From: Streptomyces sp. NBC_00663
GTDB taxonomy: Bacteria; Actinomycetota; Actinomycetes; Streptomycetales; Streptomycetaceae
NCBI RefSeq assembly: GCF_036226885.1
Contig: NZ_CP109027.1
Coordinates: 4,588,001 to 4,652,000, forward strand
Direction: 5' to 3'
DNA: 64,000 nt
The notes under the pieces are model-generated. The model made no database searches, had not been told where the DNA came from, and saw only the letters and a program-made list of their open reading frames with translations. Both the position numbers and the translations under genes were made by a program. Shown one piece after another: positions 32,123 through 41,224 of this stretch. How positions within the stretch are numbered: the first letter of the stretch is position 1; each line of letters opens with the position of its first letter.

Positions 32123-32531
32123 GCGCCGAATCTAGGGCCGGGCCGGTTCTCGACTCGCCCGCGATTGGGTCCGGAGTCTCCCGCGAACTGGTCAACCGAC
32201 GGTCAACCGGTGTACGGAATACGGGAGATCAAGCACCGGATTGTCCGTATTCCGGAGCCCAAGACTCAGTAATGCGCCAGTAACGCCCGCTGCCTAAGGT
32301 CGTTTCCTCGGCCCTGTTCCGAACATTGGCCAGCAGCAGGGCAGGGTCATGCCCCTCGGGACGGGAGCCGCCGTATCCCTCCTGTGGGGGGTAGGGATAC
32401 ACCCGGGGGCCCCGTGCGCCGATGAGGTTGCTCTCCGAGCAAGTAATGCGGGGCCCCCACACCTCACTCCCGGCCGCGGAGCCGGCCGCGAATCCCGCCG
32501 GAACAGGAAGCCGGGCTAGAGTGCCGCCCTC
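32123..32531. promoter_or_regulatory. Structured 409-bp intergenic region
   Basis: It holds direct repeats GGTCAACC at 32190 and 32201 and CAGTAAYGC at 32267 and 32278 (both 11 bp apart). An inverted repeat CGGAATACGG (32215-32224) pairs with CCGTATTCCG (32245-32254). A hairpin pairs 32373-32380 with 32393-32400. A nested hairpin has an outer stem of 10 bp (32405-32414 with 32449-32458) and an inner stem TTGCTC/GAGCAA (32428-32433 with 32437-32442). The hairpins would lie in the leader of the BTAD gene. No ORF is convincing here. A known riboswitch class was not recognised. Confidence 0.6.
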
Positions 32532-35500
32532 ATGAGCAGCGGAAATGCACCTCCAGCGGACGGCACCGGCCGGCGTACGGCGCCGCCCGGGCTGCGGCTG
32601 CACCTGCTCGGCGGCTTCCGTGCCGAACGCGAGGGCGGCGCCCCCGTGGCCGGCCGCTGGCCCCGGCCCAGCGCCCGCCGGCTCGTCGAACTGCTCGCCG
32701 TCTCCCCGGGCCGCACCCGGCACCGGGAGGAGATCATCGAGATGTGCTGGCCCGAAACGGCCGGCACCCCCGCCGCCCTCGGCAGCCTCCGTGTCGCCCT
32801 GCACGCCGCCCGCCGCGCCCTGGAACCCGAGCTGCCCCCGCGCGCCCCCTCCGCCTACCTGGTCTCCGAGGGCGCGCTGCTGCGACTGCCGACCGAGACG
32901 GTGTGGATCGACGCCGACCACGCCGAAAGCCTCGCCGAACAAGCCCTCCACGCCACCGATCACCCACCACCGGCCGGCCACGGGGGCACCACCACGGCCG
33001 AGCCCACACCGCACACCGAGGGCCCCGCCGCACGCCCACCTCAGGCCGGAACCACCGCCGCCCAGGCACCGCACGGCCGGAGCACCACCGAACGGGCACC
33101 ACACGGCGGGCACACCACCGACCGCGCGCCACACGGCGGGCACACCACCCACCAGGCGCCACACGGCGGGCACACCACCCACCAGGCAGCGCACACCAAG
33201 AGCCGCGCCGACCAGGCACCCCACCCCAAGAGCCGCGCCCCACGCACACCGCACGCCGGGAGCACCGCCGAGTTGGCGCGTGCTCTGGAGGCGTTCAGGG
33301 GTGAGTTGCTGCCCGAGCACCGCTACACCCCCTGGGTGCAGGCCCGTCGTGAGCGTCTGGACGCGTTGCGCGACTCCGTGCGGCTCGCGCTCGCCGAGGC
33401 CTGTCTGGCCGACGGCCAGACCGAGCGGGCCGCGGCCGTCGCCCGTGCCGTGCTGGCCGACAGCGCGGCCGAGGAGCGCGCCCACCGGGTGCTCATCGGC
33501 GCCTGGCTCCGCCAGGGCATGCGCCGCCGTGCCCTCGCCCAGTACCACCAGTGCCGGCGCGCCCTGGACGCCGAGTGGGGCGTGCTGCCGGGACCCGAGA
33601 CGGAGGCCCTGCACCGCGCGGCCCTGGGCACGGACACGCCCCCGGTACGACACCACCCGGCCCCCGTACGGCCCACGCCGCCGCCCGCGGTCCTGCGCTC
33701 CCTCTCGGAGGCGCCGTTCGTGGGCCGCCGGGCGGAGCTGGAACGGCTCCTGAACCCCGCCCGGCCCGCCCTGTCGGTGGTCGGGGGCGAGGCCGGCATC
33801 GGCAAGACACGGCTGGCCGCGGAGGCGGCACGGCGGGCGGCGGCGAACGGGGCGGCCGTGCTGTGGGGCGCGGGCCACGACGAGGGGCCGCAGGCGCCGT
33901 ACGGGATGTTCGTGGAGGCCCTGGAGGGCTGGCTCGCCGGGCGCTCCACGACGGACCGGGCCAGGATCGCCGCGGAGTATCCCGAGCTGGCGGCGCTGCT
34001 GCCCTCGCTGGGGCAGGTCGGTCCGGGGCCGGGTCGGGTCGGTGGCCCGGAGTACGAGCGGGAACGTATCTTCTCGGCGGTCTCGGGGCTCCTGACGATC
34101 GCGGCGGACCCGGGGACCGTGGGCGGTGCCGGTGCCCTGGTCGTCCTGGACGACGTCCACGCGGCGGACCTGGCCTCACTGCGGTTGCTGGCCCGCCTGG
34201 CCCGTCGGACCCCGTCCCCCTCGGCGCCCCGGCTGCGGTTCCTGGCGACGTACCGGCCCGAGGACCTGCCGGAGACCGATCCGCGCCGGGCCCTGCTCGA
34301 CACCCTGGTCCGGCAGGGCACGGCCCACCGGCTGCGACTGCGCCGGCTGGGCCGCGGGGAGTGTCTGACACTCGCGGCGGAGGTGATGCCGGCGGCGCCG
34401 GACACACAGGCGGCCCTGCACCGGGTGTGGGAACTGTCGCTGGGTCACCCCCTGTTCGCCCTGGAGCTGGCCAAGGCCCCCGCGCAGCCGCCGGCCGCGC
34501 ACGAGGACCTCACCGCGCCGGAGGGCATCCGGCTCCTGGTCAACGCCCGGCTGTCCCGGTTGAGCCCCGCGGCTCGGCGGGTGATCGAGGTGGTGGCGGT
34601 GGCCTCGGGAGGGGTGGCGACACTGGCGGAGGTGGAGGAGCTGGCGCAGGTGACGCAGGTGGAGGAGCCCGCGGGTGCGGGAGCCCCGGCCCCCCTGACG
34701 GCCCCCGCCCGTGTCGTCGACGGTATCGAGGCCGCTCTCGCCGCCGCCGTGCTGGAGGAGCGGAGTGTGCCCGCCGACGGGGTCGCCGTTCCCGGGCTGG
34801 GGTTTCGGCACCCGTTGATACGGCTGGTGTGCCGGGAGGGGCTGTCGCGGGCGCGACGGCGTCAACTGCACGCCGCGTACGCCGAGTCACTGCTGCGTCG
34901 GCGGCCCGGTGCCGTGGACGCGGTGGCCGCGCATCTCGCGGGCGCCGACGATCCGCGGGCCGCCGACCATCTGCACCGGGCGGCCCGCCGGGCCGCGGCG
35001 GTCGGCGCCGACGACAGCGCCGACCACTACTACGGCGAACTGACCGCCCGTCTCGACGCGGTGGCCGTGGAGGCCGCCCGTATCCGCCTCGACCACGCGG
35101 CCGTACTGCGCCGCATGGCCCGCCACGAGGACGCCGTACGGGTTCTCCGCGAGGCCCTGACCGACCTGCACCGCCATGGCACCCCCGCCGAACAGGCCGC
35201 GGCGGCGGCCCGATTGGCGGAGTCCCTGGCCAAGACGGGCGCCCCACAAGAGGGTTTGCGCCTCCTGGACACCCACCGCCCGCCCCAGGACGCGCCCCCG
35301 CGGATCCACGCCGACCACCATCTGGCCCGGGGCCTCCTGTGCTTCGTGACCGGCGACTACGAAGGCTCCCTGACGGCAGCGCGCCAGGCGGAGAAGATGG
35401 CCGCGGGCGCCGGCGGCGAACCCGCCCCGCAGGGCGCCGACGGTGCACCCGAGGCGTCCCTCCTCGCCCGCGCCCTCGCCCAGCAGTCCACGTCGCTCGC

Positions 35501-36308
35501 CCTCACCGGCCGCCTCCCCCAGGCCCGTACCGCCGCCGACGCCGCCCTCCCGCACGCCGAGGCCCACGGCGACCCCCGCCTCCTCGCCGCCGTCCTGTCC
35601 ATCCTGCGCGAGCACGCCCGCCGTTCCGGACGCCTGCACGAGGCCGTGGCGACGGGCCGCCGTGCCCTGGACCTCGCCGACCGCTGCGGCGACCCCGAGG
35701 CCGCCGCCTTCGAGCGTGCCAACCTCGCCGAAGTCCACCTGCTCCTCGGCGAGTTCACCGAGGCCGCCACCCTCGCCACGGAGGCGGTCGACGAGGCCCA
35801 GGCGCACGCCGGCTGGTGTCTGCCGTACGCCCTGACCGCCCTCGCCCGCGTCCAGCTGCGCGGCGGCCCCCGCCGTCCGGGCCTCCCCGGCACCAGGGAG
35901 CTGCTGACCCGCGCCGCGCACTGTCTGACCCGTCGCCCCGACCGTCAGGCCGAGTACGAAGTCCGTACCGCCCAGGCCGAGTTGGCCCTGCGCGACGTAC
36001 GCCCCGACCGCGCCCTCGCCCTGCTGTCCGAGGTGTCCGGCACCGGCGTCCCCGTGCTCGCCGCCTGGGCCCACCTCACGGCCGGCGAACCGGTGCGCGC
36101 CGCCGAGGTCGCGGCGGCGGAGGCCGCGCGGGCCGCCGGTGCGGGCGAGGCGGTCACCGAGTGCGAGGCCCGTACCGCCCAGGCCGCGGCGCTCGCGCTC
36201 CTGGGCCGCACCGAGGAGGCCGCCGGCTGCGCGACCCGGGTCCGTGAGCTCGCCGAGACGCTGCCGTACCCGACGGTGCTGCGCCGGGTGGCCTACGCCA
36301 AGCCGTAG
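32532..36308 (+). CDS. BTAD/SARP-type regulator with AAA ATPase and TPRs
   Basis: 1258 residues. The N-terminal winged-helix region (GLRLHLLGGFRAEREG, then RRLVELLAVSPGRTRHREEI) and a bacterial transcriptional-activation domain ending RALDAEWGVLPGPETEALH are split by a low-complexity His-rich insert (about 145-245). An ATPase follows, with Walker A VGGEAGIGKTRLA (about 418), Walker B LVVLDDVHAADL (about 535) and a long Ala-rich TPR region to the end. There is no C-terminal LuxR domain. This is the AfsR-like large SARP class, usually a pathway or global activator in antibiotic production. Its 5' side is a structured intergenic region with 11-bp-spaced repeats that could be self-targets. Confidence 0.88.
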   Translation: MSSGNAPPADGTGRRTAPPGLRLHLLGGFRAEREGGAPVAGRWPRPSARRLVELLAVSPGRTRHREEIIEMCWPETAGTPAALGSLRVALHAARRALEPELPPRAPSAYLVSEGALLRLPTETVWIDADHAESLAEQALHATDHPPPAGHGGTTTAEPTPHTEGPAARPPQAGTTAAQAPHGRSTTERAPHGGHTTDRAPHGGHTTHQAPHGGHTTHQAAHTKSRADQAPHPKSRAPRTPHAGSTAELARALEAFRGELLPEHRYTPWVQARRERLDALRDSVRLALAEACLADGQTERAAAVARAVLADSAAEERAHRVLIGAWLRQGMRRRALAQYHQCRRALDAEWGVLPGPETEALHRAALGTDTPPVRHHPAPVRPTPPPAVLRSLSEAPFVGRRAELERLLNPARPALSVVGGEAGIGKTRLAAEAARRAAANGAAVLWGAGHDEGPQAPYGMFVEALEGWLAGRSTTDRARIAAEYPELAALLPSLGQVGPGPGRVGGPEYERERIFSAVSGLLTIAADPGTVGGAGALVVLDDVHAADLASLRLLARLARRTPSPSAPRLRFLATYRPEDLPETDPRRALLDTLVRQGTAHRLRLRRLGRGECLTLAAEVMPAAPDTQAALHRVWELSLGHPLFALELAKAPAQPPAAHEDLTAPEGIRLLVNARLSRLSPAARRVIEVVAVASGGVATLAEVEELAQVTQVEEPAGAGAPAPLTAPARVVDGIEAALAAAVLEERSVPADGVAVPGLGFRHPLIRLVCREGLSRARRRQLHAAYAESLLRRRPGAVDAVAAHLAGADDPRAADHLHRAARRAAAVGADDSADHYYGELTARLDAVAVEAARIRLDHAAVLRRMARHEDAVRVLREALTDLHRHGTPAEQAAAAARLAESLAKTGAPQEGLRLLDTHRPPQDAPPRIHADHHLARGLLCFVTGDYEGSLTAARQAEKMAAGAGGEPAPQGADGAPEASLLARALAQQSTSLALTGRLPQARTAADAALPHAEAHGDPRLLAAVLSILREHARRSGRLHEAVATGRRALDLADRCGDPEAAAFERANLAEVHLLLGEFTEAATLATEAVDEAQAHAGWCLPYALTALARVQLRGGPRRPGLPGTRELLTRAAHCLTRRPDRQAEYEVRTAQAELALRDVRPDRALALLSEVSGTGVPVLAAWAHLTAGEPVRAAEVAAAEAARAAGAGEAVTECEARTAQAAALALLGRTEEAAGCATRVRELAETLPYPTVLRRVAYAKP
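33066..33185 (+). repeat. Four 30-bp in-frame repeats (His-rich decapeptide)
   Basis: Units at 33066, 33096, 33126 and 33156 encode APHGRSTTER, APHGGHTTDR and APHGGHTTHQ twice. The last two DNA units are identical. Degenerate decapeptides (AAHTKSRADQ, APHPKSRAPR) follow. The repeat interrupts the BTAD of the regulator. The near-identity at DNA level indicates recent expansion. Confidence 0.9.
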
Positions 36309-36330
36309 CACCGCCTGCCACCGGCCGCGC

Positions 36331-37104
36331 TCACCGCCGCTTGCCGACCACGACGTAGATCTGCTCGCTCACCGCGGCGACCCCGTTGTAGGACGCCGTC
36401 GCCTGGAGCCGTCCCGGGCCGGCCGGCAGCGCGGTGGACGGTACGCAGGACCAGGTGCCGTCCCGGCCCGCCGTCGCCGTGCACACCTCGGTCCCCAGGT
36501 CGGGGCCCTGTCCGGTCACCCCCGCGTCCTGCGTGTCCTCGTACCGGACGGTGACCTGCGCGCCCGGGTAGGCCGTGCCGCCCGTCCCAGGGCGCGCGCC
36601 GAGCGCGACACCCGATGCGGGCCGGGTCAGGGTCGGTTCGGGCAGGCCGACGGTGACCGCGCAGCTCCCCCGTTCCTTGCGGGTGCCGCGTTCGTCGGTG
36701 AGCCGTACCGCGCAGCCCTCCAGCCGGGTGCCGGGCACGGCGTCGGCGGGCACGGCCAGCACGAAGGGGAACGAACGGCCGTGCCAGGGACGGCCGTCGG
36801 CCGCGCCGGTCCAGGTGTACGACGCGCTGTCGCGGTCGGTGTCGACGGTGCCGCGGTAGCCGTGCGCCGCCAGGGGCGTGTCGGTCACCTCGGCGCCCTC
36901 GGGTGCGGTCAGGGTCAGCCGGGACCCGGCGCCGAGCCCGTCGCCCTCGTACCCGGCGATCTGCACGATGCCCGCCCGCCCGGGCAGGATCGTGACGTCG
37001 CCCCACAGTTCACGGCCGTGGGCGGCGGCGGGCGGGAGCGCGCCGAAGGCGGTGAGCGCGACCGCCGCGGCCGCCGGGGCGAGGGTGTTCCTGAACCTGC
37101 TCAT
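36331..37104 (-). CDS. Secreted Ig-like protein, unknown function
   Basis: 257 residues from ATG 37104. The signal peptide ends near PPAAA-HGR. It then has two beta-sandwich-like regions: LWGDVTILPGRAGIVQIAGY to about residue 155, and a second unit with AQVTVRYEDT and GTWSCVPSTALPAGPGRLQA typical of bacterial Ig-like (Big/FN3-type) repeats. No anchor follows, so it is probably released or wall-associated. Function unknown. Confidence 0.78.
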   Translation of the reverse strand: MSRFRNTLAPAAAAVALTAFGALPPAAAHGRELWGDVTILPGRAGIVQIAGYEGDGLGAGSRLTLTAPEGAEVTDTPLAAHGYRGTVDTDRDSASYTWTGAADGRPWHGRSFPFVLAVPADAVPGTRLEGCAVRLTDERGTRKERGSCAVTVGLPEPTLTRPASGVALGARPGTGGTAYPGAQVTVRYEDTQDAGVTGQGPDLGTEVCTATAGRDGTWSCVPSTALPAGPGRLQATASYNGVAAVSEQIYVVVGKRR

Positions 37105-37328
37105 GGTGTGCGGCTCCCTGTCGAGACGAGATCGGTCGGTCGGTGCCACCCCTGGCTGCGATTGTCGCGGGCCGTCGTCACCGGGAACGTGCGCTGTGCG
37201 GCCGTATGGCGGAAGCCGTCGCCTGATGGGGGCGCATCCCGTCATCGCCGTGGCCCCGGTCACAGCATGAACAACCGTGGCTCCTCGTCCGTACACAGGG
37301 TCGTACGACCCCCGACCGGACAGGAGCC

Positions 37329-38099
37329 ATGGTGCGCTTTTCGCGGAACGCGACGGGAACGCTCTTCGTGGGCGGTGCGCTCAGCCTGACGATCGTCGCG
37401 CTCGCCTATCCCACGATGCTCGGATTCAACAAGGTGTCCACTGCGCAGGACCGTGTCATCGCGCAGACGCAGTGGGGGCCGTTGACCGAACAGGACCGGG
37501 ACTTCGTGGTGAAGGTGCGGGCGGCGGGGCTGTGGGAGTACCCGCTGGGGAAGGTCGCCCTGGAGAAGGGCACGACCGCGGAGGTCAAGGAGGCCGGGCG
37601 GCACCTCATCGACGGGCACGCGGCCCTGGACGCCGCCTGCCGCAAGATCGCGCCGATGCTGAACGTCACCCTGCCGAACGTGGCGAGCCCGCAGCAGCAG
37701 GCCTTCGTGAACACCATCGAGACCAGCTCCGGCAAGCAGTTCGACTCGAACTTCGCCAACATCCTGCGCACCACCCACGGTTCGATCTTCAACACCATCG
37801 CGAAGATCCGTTCCACCACCAAGAACTCGCTGGTGCGCTCGCTGGCCGACATGGCCAACAACACGGTCCTGGACCACATCACGGTCATGGAGCGGACCGG
37901 CTTCGTCAACTTCGACCAGGCCCTCTTCCAGCAGACCACCCCGCCGAAGCTGCCCGACACCGACCTGACCCCGCCGGCCCCCCAGCCCGGCGCCCCCATG
38001 GTCGTCCTGAGCCCGCCGGCGAACCCGACGTCCACCCCGATCGCCATCCCGGGCGAGGCCGCGAACCCGGGCACGACCCCCAACCCGACGATCGGCTAG
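37329..38099 (+). CDS. DUF4142-family exported protein
   Basis: 256 residues. An N-terminal hydrophobic segment (LFVGGALSLTIVALAYPTML) acts as signal or anchor. The DUF4142 four-helix region follows: LTEQDRDFVVKVRAAGLWEY, LGKVALEKGTTAEVKEAGRHL and the paired helix near RSLADMANNTVLDH. The C-terminal 60 residues are Pro/Thr-rich. DUF4142 proteins resemble ferritin-like bundles but usually lack the metal ligands; their role at the envelope is unclear. Confidence 0.85.
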   Translation: MVRFSRNATGTLFVGGALSLTIVALAYPTMLGFNKVSTAQDRVIAQTQWGPLTEQDRDFVVKVRAAGLWEYPLGKVALEKGTTAEVKEAGRHLIDGHAALDAACRKIAPMLNVTLPNVASPQQQAFVNTIETSSGKQFDSNFANILRTTHGSIFNTIAKIRSTTKNSLVRSLADMANNTVLDHITVMERTGFVNFDQALFQQTTPPKLPDTDLTPPAPQPGAPMVVLSPPANPTSTPIAIPGEAANPGTTPNPTIG

Positions 38100-38106
38100 C
38101 CGGACC

Positions 38107-39756
38107 TCAGCCGAGCCAGACGGTGGTGTCCGGGGGCAGGAGCCCGTCCGGCAACGGGGCGCTGGTGACCAGTACCTCGCCCCGCGGCAGCTCGACCGGC
38201 GTGTCCGACAGGTTCGTCACACTGCGCCAGCCGCCGTGCCGGGCGAAGTCCAGCACCCCGGCCGGGCTGTCCTCGGCCCAGGTCAGCTCCTCCCCCTCCA
38301 GCAGCTTGCGGCGCAGCTTCAGGGCCGTGCGGTACAGCTCCAGGGTCGAGCCCTCGACGCCTTCCTGCGCCTCGACGGCGTAGGCCGCGAAGCTCTCCGG
38401 CTGCGGCAGCCAGGCGCCGCCCGCGCCGAAGCCGTACGACGGCCCGGTCCGCGTCCACGGCAGCGGCACCCGGCAGCCGTCGCGGCCCTTGCGGACCCGC
38501 CCGCTCTGCTCCCACACCGGGTCCTGGAGCACCTCGACGGGCAGCTCGGCGACCTCGGGCAGGCCGAGTTCCTCGCCCTGGTAGACGTACGACGACCCCG
38601 GCAGCGCCAGCATGAGCAGCGTCGCGGCCCGGGCCCGGCGCAGCCCTGCGGCGGTGTCGATGCCGGGGGCGTGGCCGCCGGACAGCAGCCAGGCGTTCTC
38701 GTCGGTGCCGGGCGGGAGCAGCAGGCGGGAGGCGTGGCGTACGACGTCGTGGTTGGAGAGCACCCAGGTGGCGGAGGCGCCGGCCTCGCGGGCGCCGGCG
38801 AGGGAGTCGGTGATGACCCGGCGCAGCGCGTCGGCGTCCCACGGTGTCTGGAGATACTCGAAGTTGAAGGCCTGGCCGAGTTCCTCGGGGCGGGCGTACA
38901 GCGCGCGCCGCTTCGCGCTCGGCACCCAGGCCTCGGCGACGGCCATGCGGGGCGGGCGGTAGGCGTCGAGGACGGTCCTCCAGTCGCGGTAGATCGCGTG
39001 GACCTCGTCGCGGTCGAAGAAGGGGTGGGTGCCGGGCGCGAACTCGGCGAGCGCGTCCTCGCCGCTGAGGGCGGGGGCGCCCAGGTCGCGCAGCGGCTCG
39101 GCGAGGTCCTTGGCGAGCGCGTGGGCGACGTCGACACGGAAGCCGTCCACGCCCCGGTCGGACCAGAAGCGCAGGGTGGTGCGGAAGTCGGCACGGACCT
39201 CGTCGTTGTCCCAGTCGAAGTCGGGCTGCTCGGGCGTGAACAGGTGCAGGTACCACTGCCCGTCGGGGACGCGTGTCCAGGCGCTGCCGCCGAAGACCGA
39301 CTGCCAGTCGGTGGGCGGGAGTTCGCCGTGCGTGCCGCGTCCGTCGCGGAAGACGTACCGCGCGCGGGCGGCGGAGCCCGGCCCGGCGGCCAGGGCCTCC
39401 TGGAACCACACGTGCCGGTGCGAGCTGTGGTTGGGGACGAGGTCGACGATCACCTTGAGCCCGAGGCGGTGGGCCTCGGCGGCCAGCGCGTCGAAGTCGT
39501 CGAGGGTGCCCAGGCGCGGGTCGACGTCCCGGTAGTCGGCGACGTCGTAGCCGCCGTCGGCGAGCTCGGAGGGGTAGAACGGGCTCAGCCACAGGGCGTC
39601 GACGCCGAGGGCGGCGAGATGGGTGAGGCGCTGGGTGATGCCCTTCAGGTCCCCGAGGCCGTCACCGTCGGCGTCGGCGAAGCTGCGGGGGTAGATCTGG
39701 TAGATGACGGCCTGTCGCCACCAGTTGGGGTCCTTGGGGGAGAGGTCGGGGGTCAC
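38107..39756 (-). CDS. aglA: GH13 alpha-glucosidase
   Basis: 549 residues from GTG 39756. It has a complete TIM-barrel amylase signature: DLVPNH (105-110), nucleophile Asp209 in GFRVDVAHA, acid/base Glu275 in VAEAW and Asp337 in LSNHD. The N-terminal WWRQAVIYQIYPRSFADADG and overall length match the exo-acting alpha-glucosidase/oligo-1,6-glucosidase branch, acting on maltose, sucrose or alpha-oligosaccharides in the cytoplasm (no signal peptide). It is typically last in the agl ABC transporter operon; the transporter is not in this window, so the link is assumed. The symbol is by family only. Confidence 0.9.
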   Translation of the reverse strand: MTPDLSPKDPNWWRQAVIYQIYPRSFADADGDGLGDLKGITQRLTHLAALGVDALWLSPFYPSELADGGYDVADYRDVDPRLGTLDDFDALAAEAHRLGLKVIVDLVPNHSSHRHVWFQEALAAGPGSAARARYVFRDGRGTHGELPPTDWQSVFGGSAWTRVPDGQWYLHLFTPEQPDFDWDNDEVRADFRTTLRFWSDRGVDGFRVDVAHALAKDLAEPLRDLGAPALSGEDALAEFAPGTHPFFDRDEVHAIYRDWRTVLDAYRPPRMAVAEAWVPSAKRRALYARPEELGQAFNFEYLQTPWDADALRRVITDSLAGAREAGASATWVLSNHDVVRHASRLLLPPGTDENAWLLSGGHAPGIDTAAGLRRARAATLLMLALPGSSYVYQGEELGLPEVAELPVEVLQDPVWEQSGRVRKGRDGCRVPLPWTRTGPSYGFGAGGAWLPQPESFAAYAVEAQEGVEGSTLELYRTALKLRRKLLEGEELTWAEDSPAGVLDFARHGGWRSVTNLSDTPVELPRGEVLVTSAPLPDGLLPPDTTVWLG

Positions 39757-40033
39757 GCGCGACTCCTGGCTGGTCCGTGCGGGCGGAAAAGACGAACAAA
39801 GGGGAATGTGTCCACACCGGCGGAGGGGCGAACCTCAGCCATTGCCGGAGCCTCTCGTTCCCCGTGTGGCGAAATTGTGATGACGGTTGAACAGAGCTTG
39901 CATTCCCGCAGGTTGACAGTGTTCCGGGCCGAGATCCACGATGGCGGCACACTGTGGCGCATGTGACCTATGAGCCCAGTGTTTTCTGAGTTTTCTCAGT
40001 GCTCTTCTGCCACTCCACCCTGATGGGATCCGC

Positions 40034-40960
40034 ATGTCCATAGCGAGACGTGTCACCGTGCGCCGCCTGCTGGGGACGGGCGCCGCGACGCTCGCCATCT
40101 GCGCCTTCACCGCCTCCGTCGCCTCCGCCACCGACTGCCCCGGCGGCAAGGGCTGGGACGACGGCGGCAGCTACAAGCCCGGCACGGGCGCCGGCACCGA
40201 GACCGGCACCGAGCTGTGCGAGTTCTCCCTCGACGGCAAGAACTTCTTCCCCTCCGTCAAGGTCGACGACCAGAACCTCAAGCCGACCGACGACGGCAAG
40301 GTCCACGTCACGGTCCGCACCGCGGGCAACGCGTCCACCTGCACGGCCTCGCTGGCCTCCTACCGCGCCCACGGTCCGACCTTCGCCACCTCCGGCGAGC
40401 AGGTCTTCCACGACTTCGACACCGTGACCGTCAAGGCCGGCCAGAGCGACACCCTCGACATCGCCATCCCCGACCAGGGCTGCTACGCCCAGATCGACCT
40501 CTACCGGGGCAACACGAAGTTCGACGGCAAGCTCGACGCCAACGACGGCTTCCAGCACGGCGACCTGCCCAAGGGCCCGGACCACCCGGTCATCAAGGAC
40601 AAGCTGATCGCGGCCTGGAACGGCGGCACGAAGGACTGCACCGCCCAGCCGTCCCCGACGCCGACCCCGACGGCCTCGGAGTCCACCCCGGCCGAGGAGA
40701 CCACCCCGCCGGCGTCCGAGTCCGAGACCCCCTCGGCCACGCCGTCGGAGACCCCCTCGGAGTCCGCCTCCGAGCCGGCCACGTCCGCCTCGGCGTCCAC
40801 GACCGCCCCGGCCGCCACCCCGAACGGCGGCGGCGACGACCTCGCCGAGACCGGCGCCAGCAGCAACACCCCGATCATCGCCGGCGGCGCGGCGGCGCTG
40901 CTGCTGGGCGGCGGCGCGATCGTGATCGCCACGCGGCGCCGGAAGGCCACGCGCGCGTAA
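40034..40960 (+). CDS. LAETG-anchored surface protein
   Basis: 308 residues. The signal peptide ends near SVASA-TDC. A cysteine-containing domain (about 34-205) and a long Ser/Thr/Pro/Glu linker of PSETPSE repeats follow, then the sorting signal LAETG, a hydrophobic stretch (PIIAGGAAALLLGGGAIVIA) and a basic tail RRRKATRA. LAxTG is the motif of class E sortases of Streptomyces, so the protein should be covalently linked to peptidoglycan. The domain function is unknown. A strong terminator with a T-tract follows directly. Confidence 0.9.
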   Translation: MSIARRVTVRRLLGTGAATLAICAFTASVASATDCPGGKGWDDGGSYKPGTGAGTETGTELCEFSLDGKNFFPSVKVDDQNLKPTDDGKVHVTVRTAGNASTCTASLASYRAHGPTFATSGEQVFHDFDTVTVKAGQSDTLDIAIPDQGCYAQIDLYRGNTKFDGKLDANDGFQHGDLPKGPDHPVIKDKLIAAWNGGTKDCTAQPSPTPTPTASESTPAEETTPPASESETPSATPSETPSESASEPATSASASTTAPAATPNGGGDDLAETGASSNTPIIAGGAAALLLGGGAIVIATRRRKATRA

Positions 40961-40978
40961 GCGGTACCTGAAACGGAT

Positions 40979-41014
40979 GCCGGGTGGGCCAGGGGACGGC
41001 CCGCCCGGCTTTTT
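40979..41014 (+). terminator. Rho-independent terminator
   Basis: GCCGGGTGGGCC (40979-40990) pairs with GGCCCGCCCGGC (40998-41009) with one G-T pair and is followed by TTTTT. A classical terminator for the surface-protein gene. Confidence 0.92.
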
Positions 41015-41080
41015 CCGTCACCGCGCCCGGCGCCGGAAAACCGTTCGCCGCTCACCCGGCCCCCCTGTTACGGTCCCCCC

Positions 41081-41137
41081 ATGAAGCGCGCCAACCCGTC
41101 TTCCACGACGACGCCGGACATGGTCCCGGCGCGCTGA
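41081..41137 (+). CDS. Thr-rich leader peptide of ThrRS paralogue
   Basis: An 18-residue ORF, MKRANPSSTTTPDMVPAR, with three consecutive ACG threonine codons in its middle. No ribosome site precedes the ATG, but TACGGT (41069-41074) lies 7 bp upstream, so the message may be leaderless. It is followed after 16 bp by a terminator-like hairpin and then by a threonyl-tRNA synthetase gene. This is the layout of ribosome-mediated attenuation: stalling at Thr codons when charged Thr-tRNA is low would favour read-through. The mechanism is inferred; the codons and hairpin are visible. Confidence 0.72.
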   Translation: MKRANPSSTTTPDMVPAR

Positions 41138-41153
41138 CACCTGAGCTGACGCG

Positions 41154-41179
41154 AACCCCGGGGCGAGTGCCCCGGGGTT
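41154..41179 (+). terminator. Attenuator hairpin before ThrRS paralogue
   Basis: A perfect 11-bp stem, AACCCCGGGGC (41154-41164) with GCCCCGGGGTT (41169-41179), and a GAGT loop, followed by CTTGCT. It is 16 bp after the leader-peptide stop and 45 bp before the synthetase ATG, so it must be read through for expression. Confidence 0.8.
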
Positions 41180-41224
41180 CTTGCTGTGCGGTGGCGCTCG
41201 TCTCCCGATGTGGAGGAGACCGCC

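Noticed and set aside
33066..33185. CRISPR-like repeats
   Set aside because: 30-bp units are adjacent with no spacers and stay in frame; they are coding repeats.
38107..39592. 498-residue minus-strand frame within the alpha-glucosidase
   Set aside because: Shifted frame of the GH13 gene with Arg/Pro bias and no motifs.
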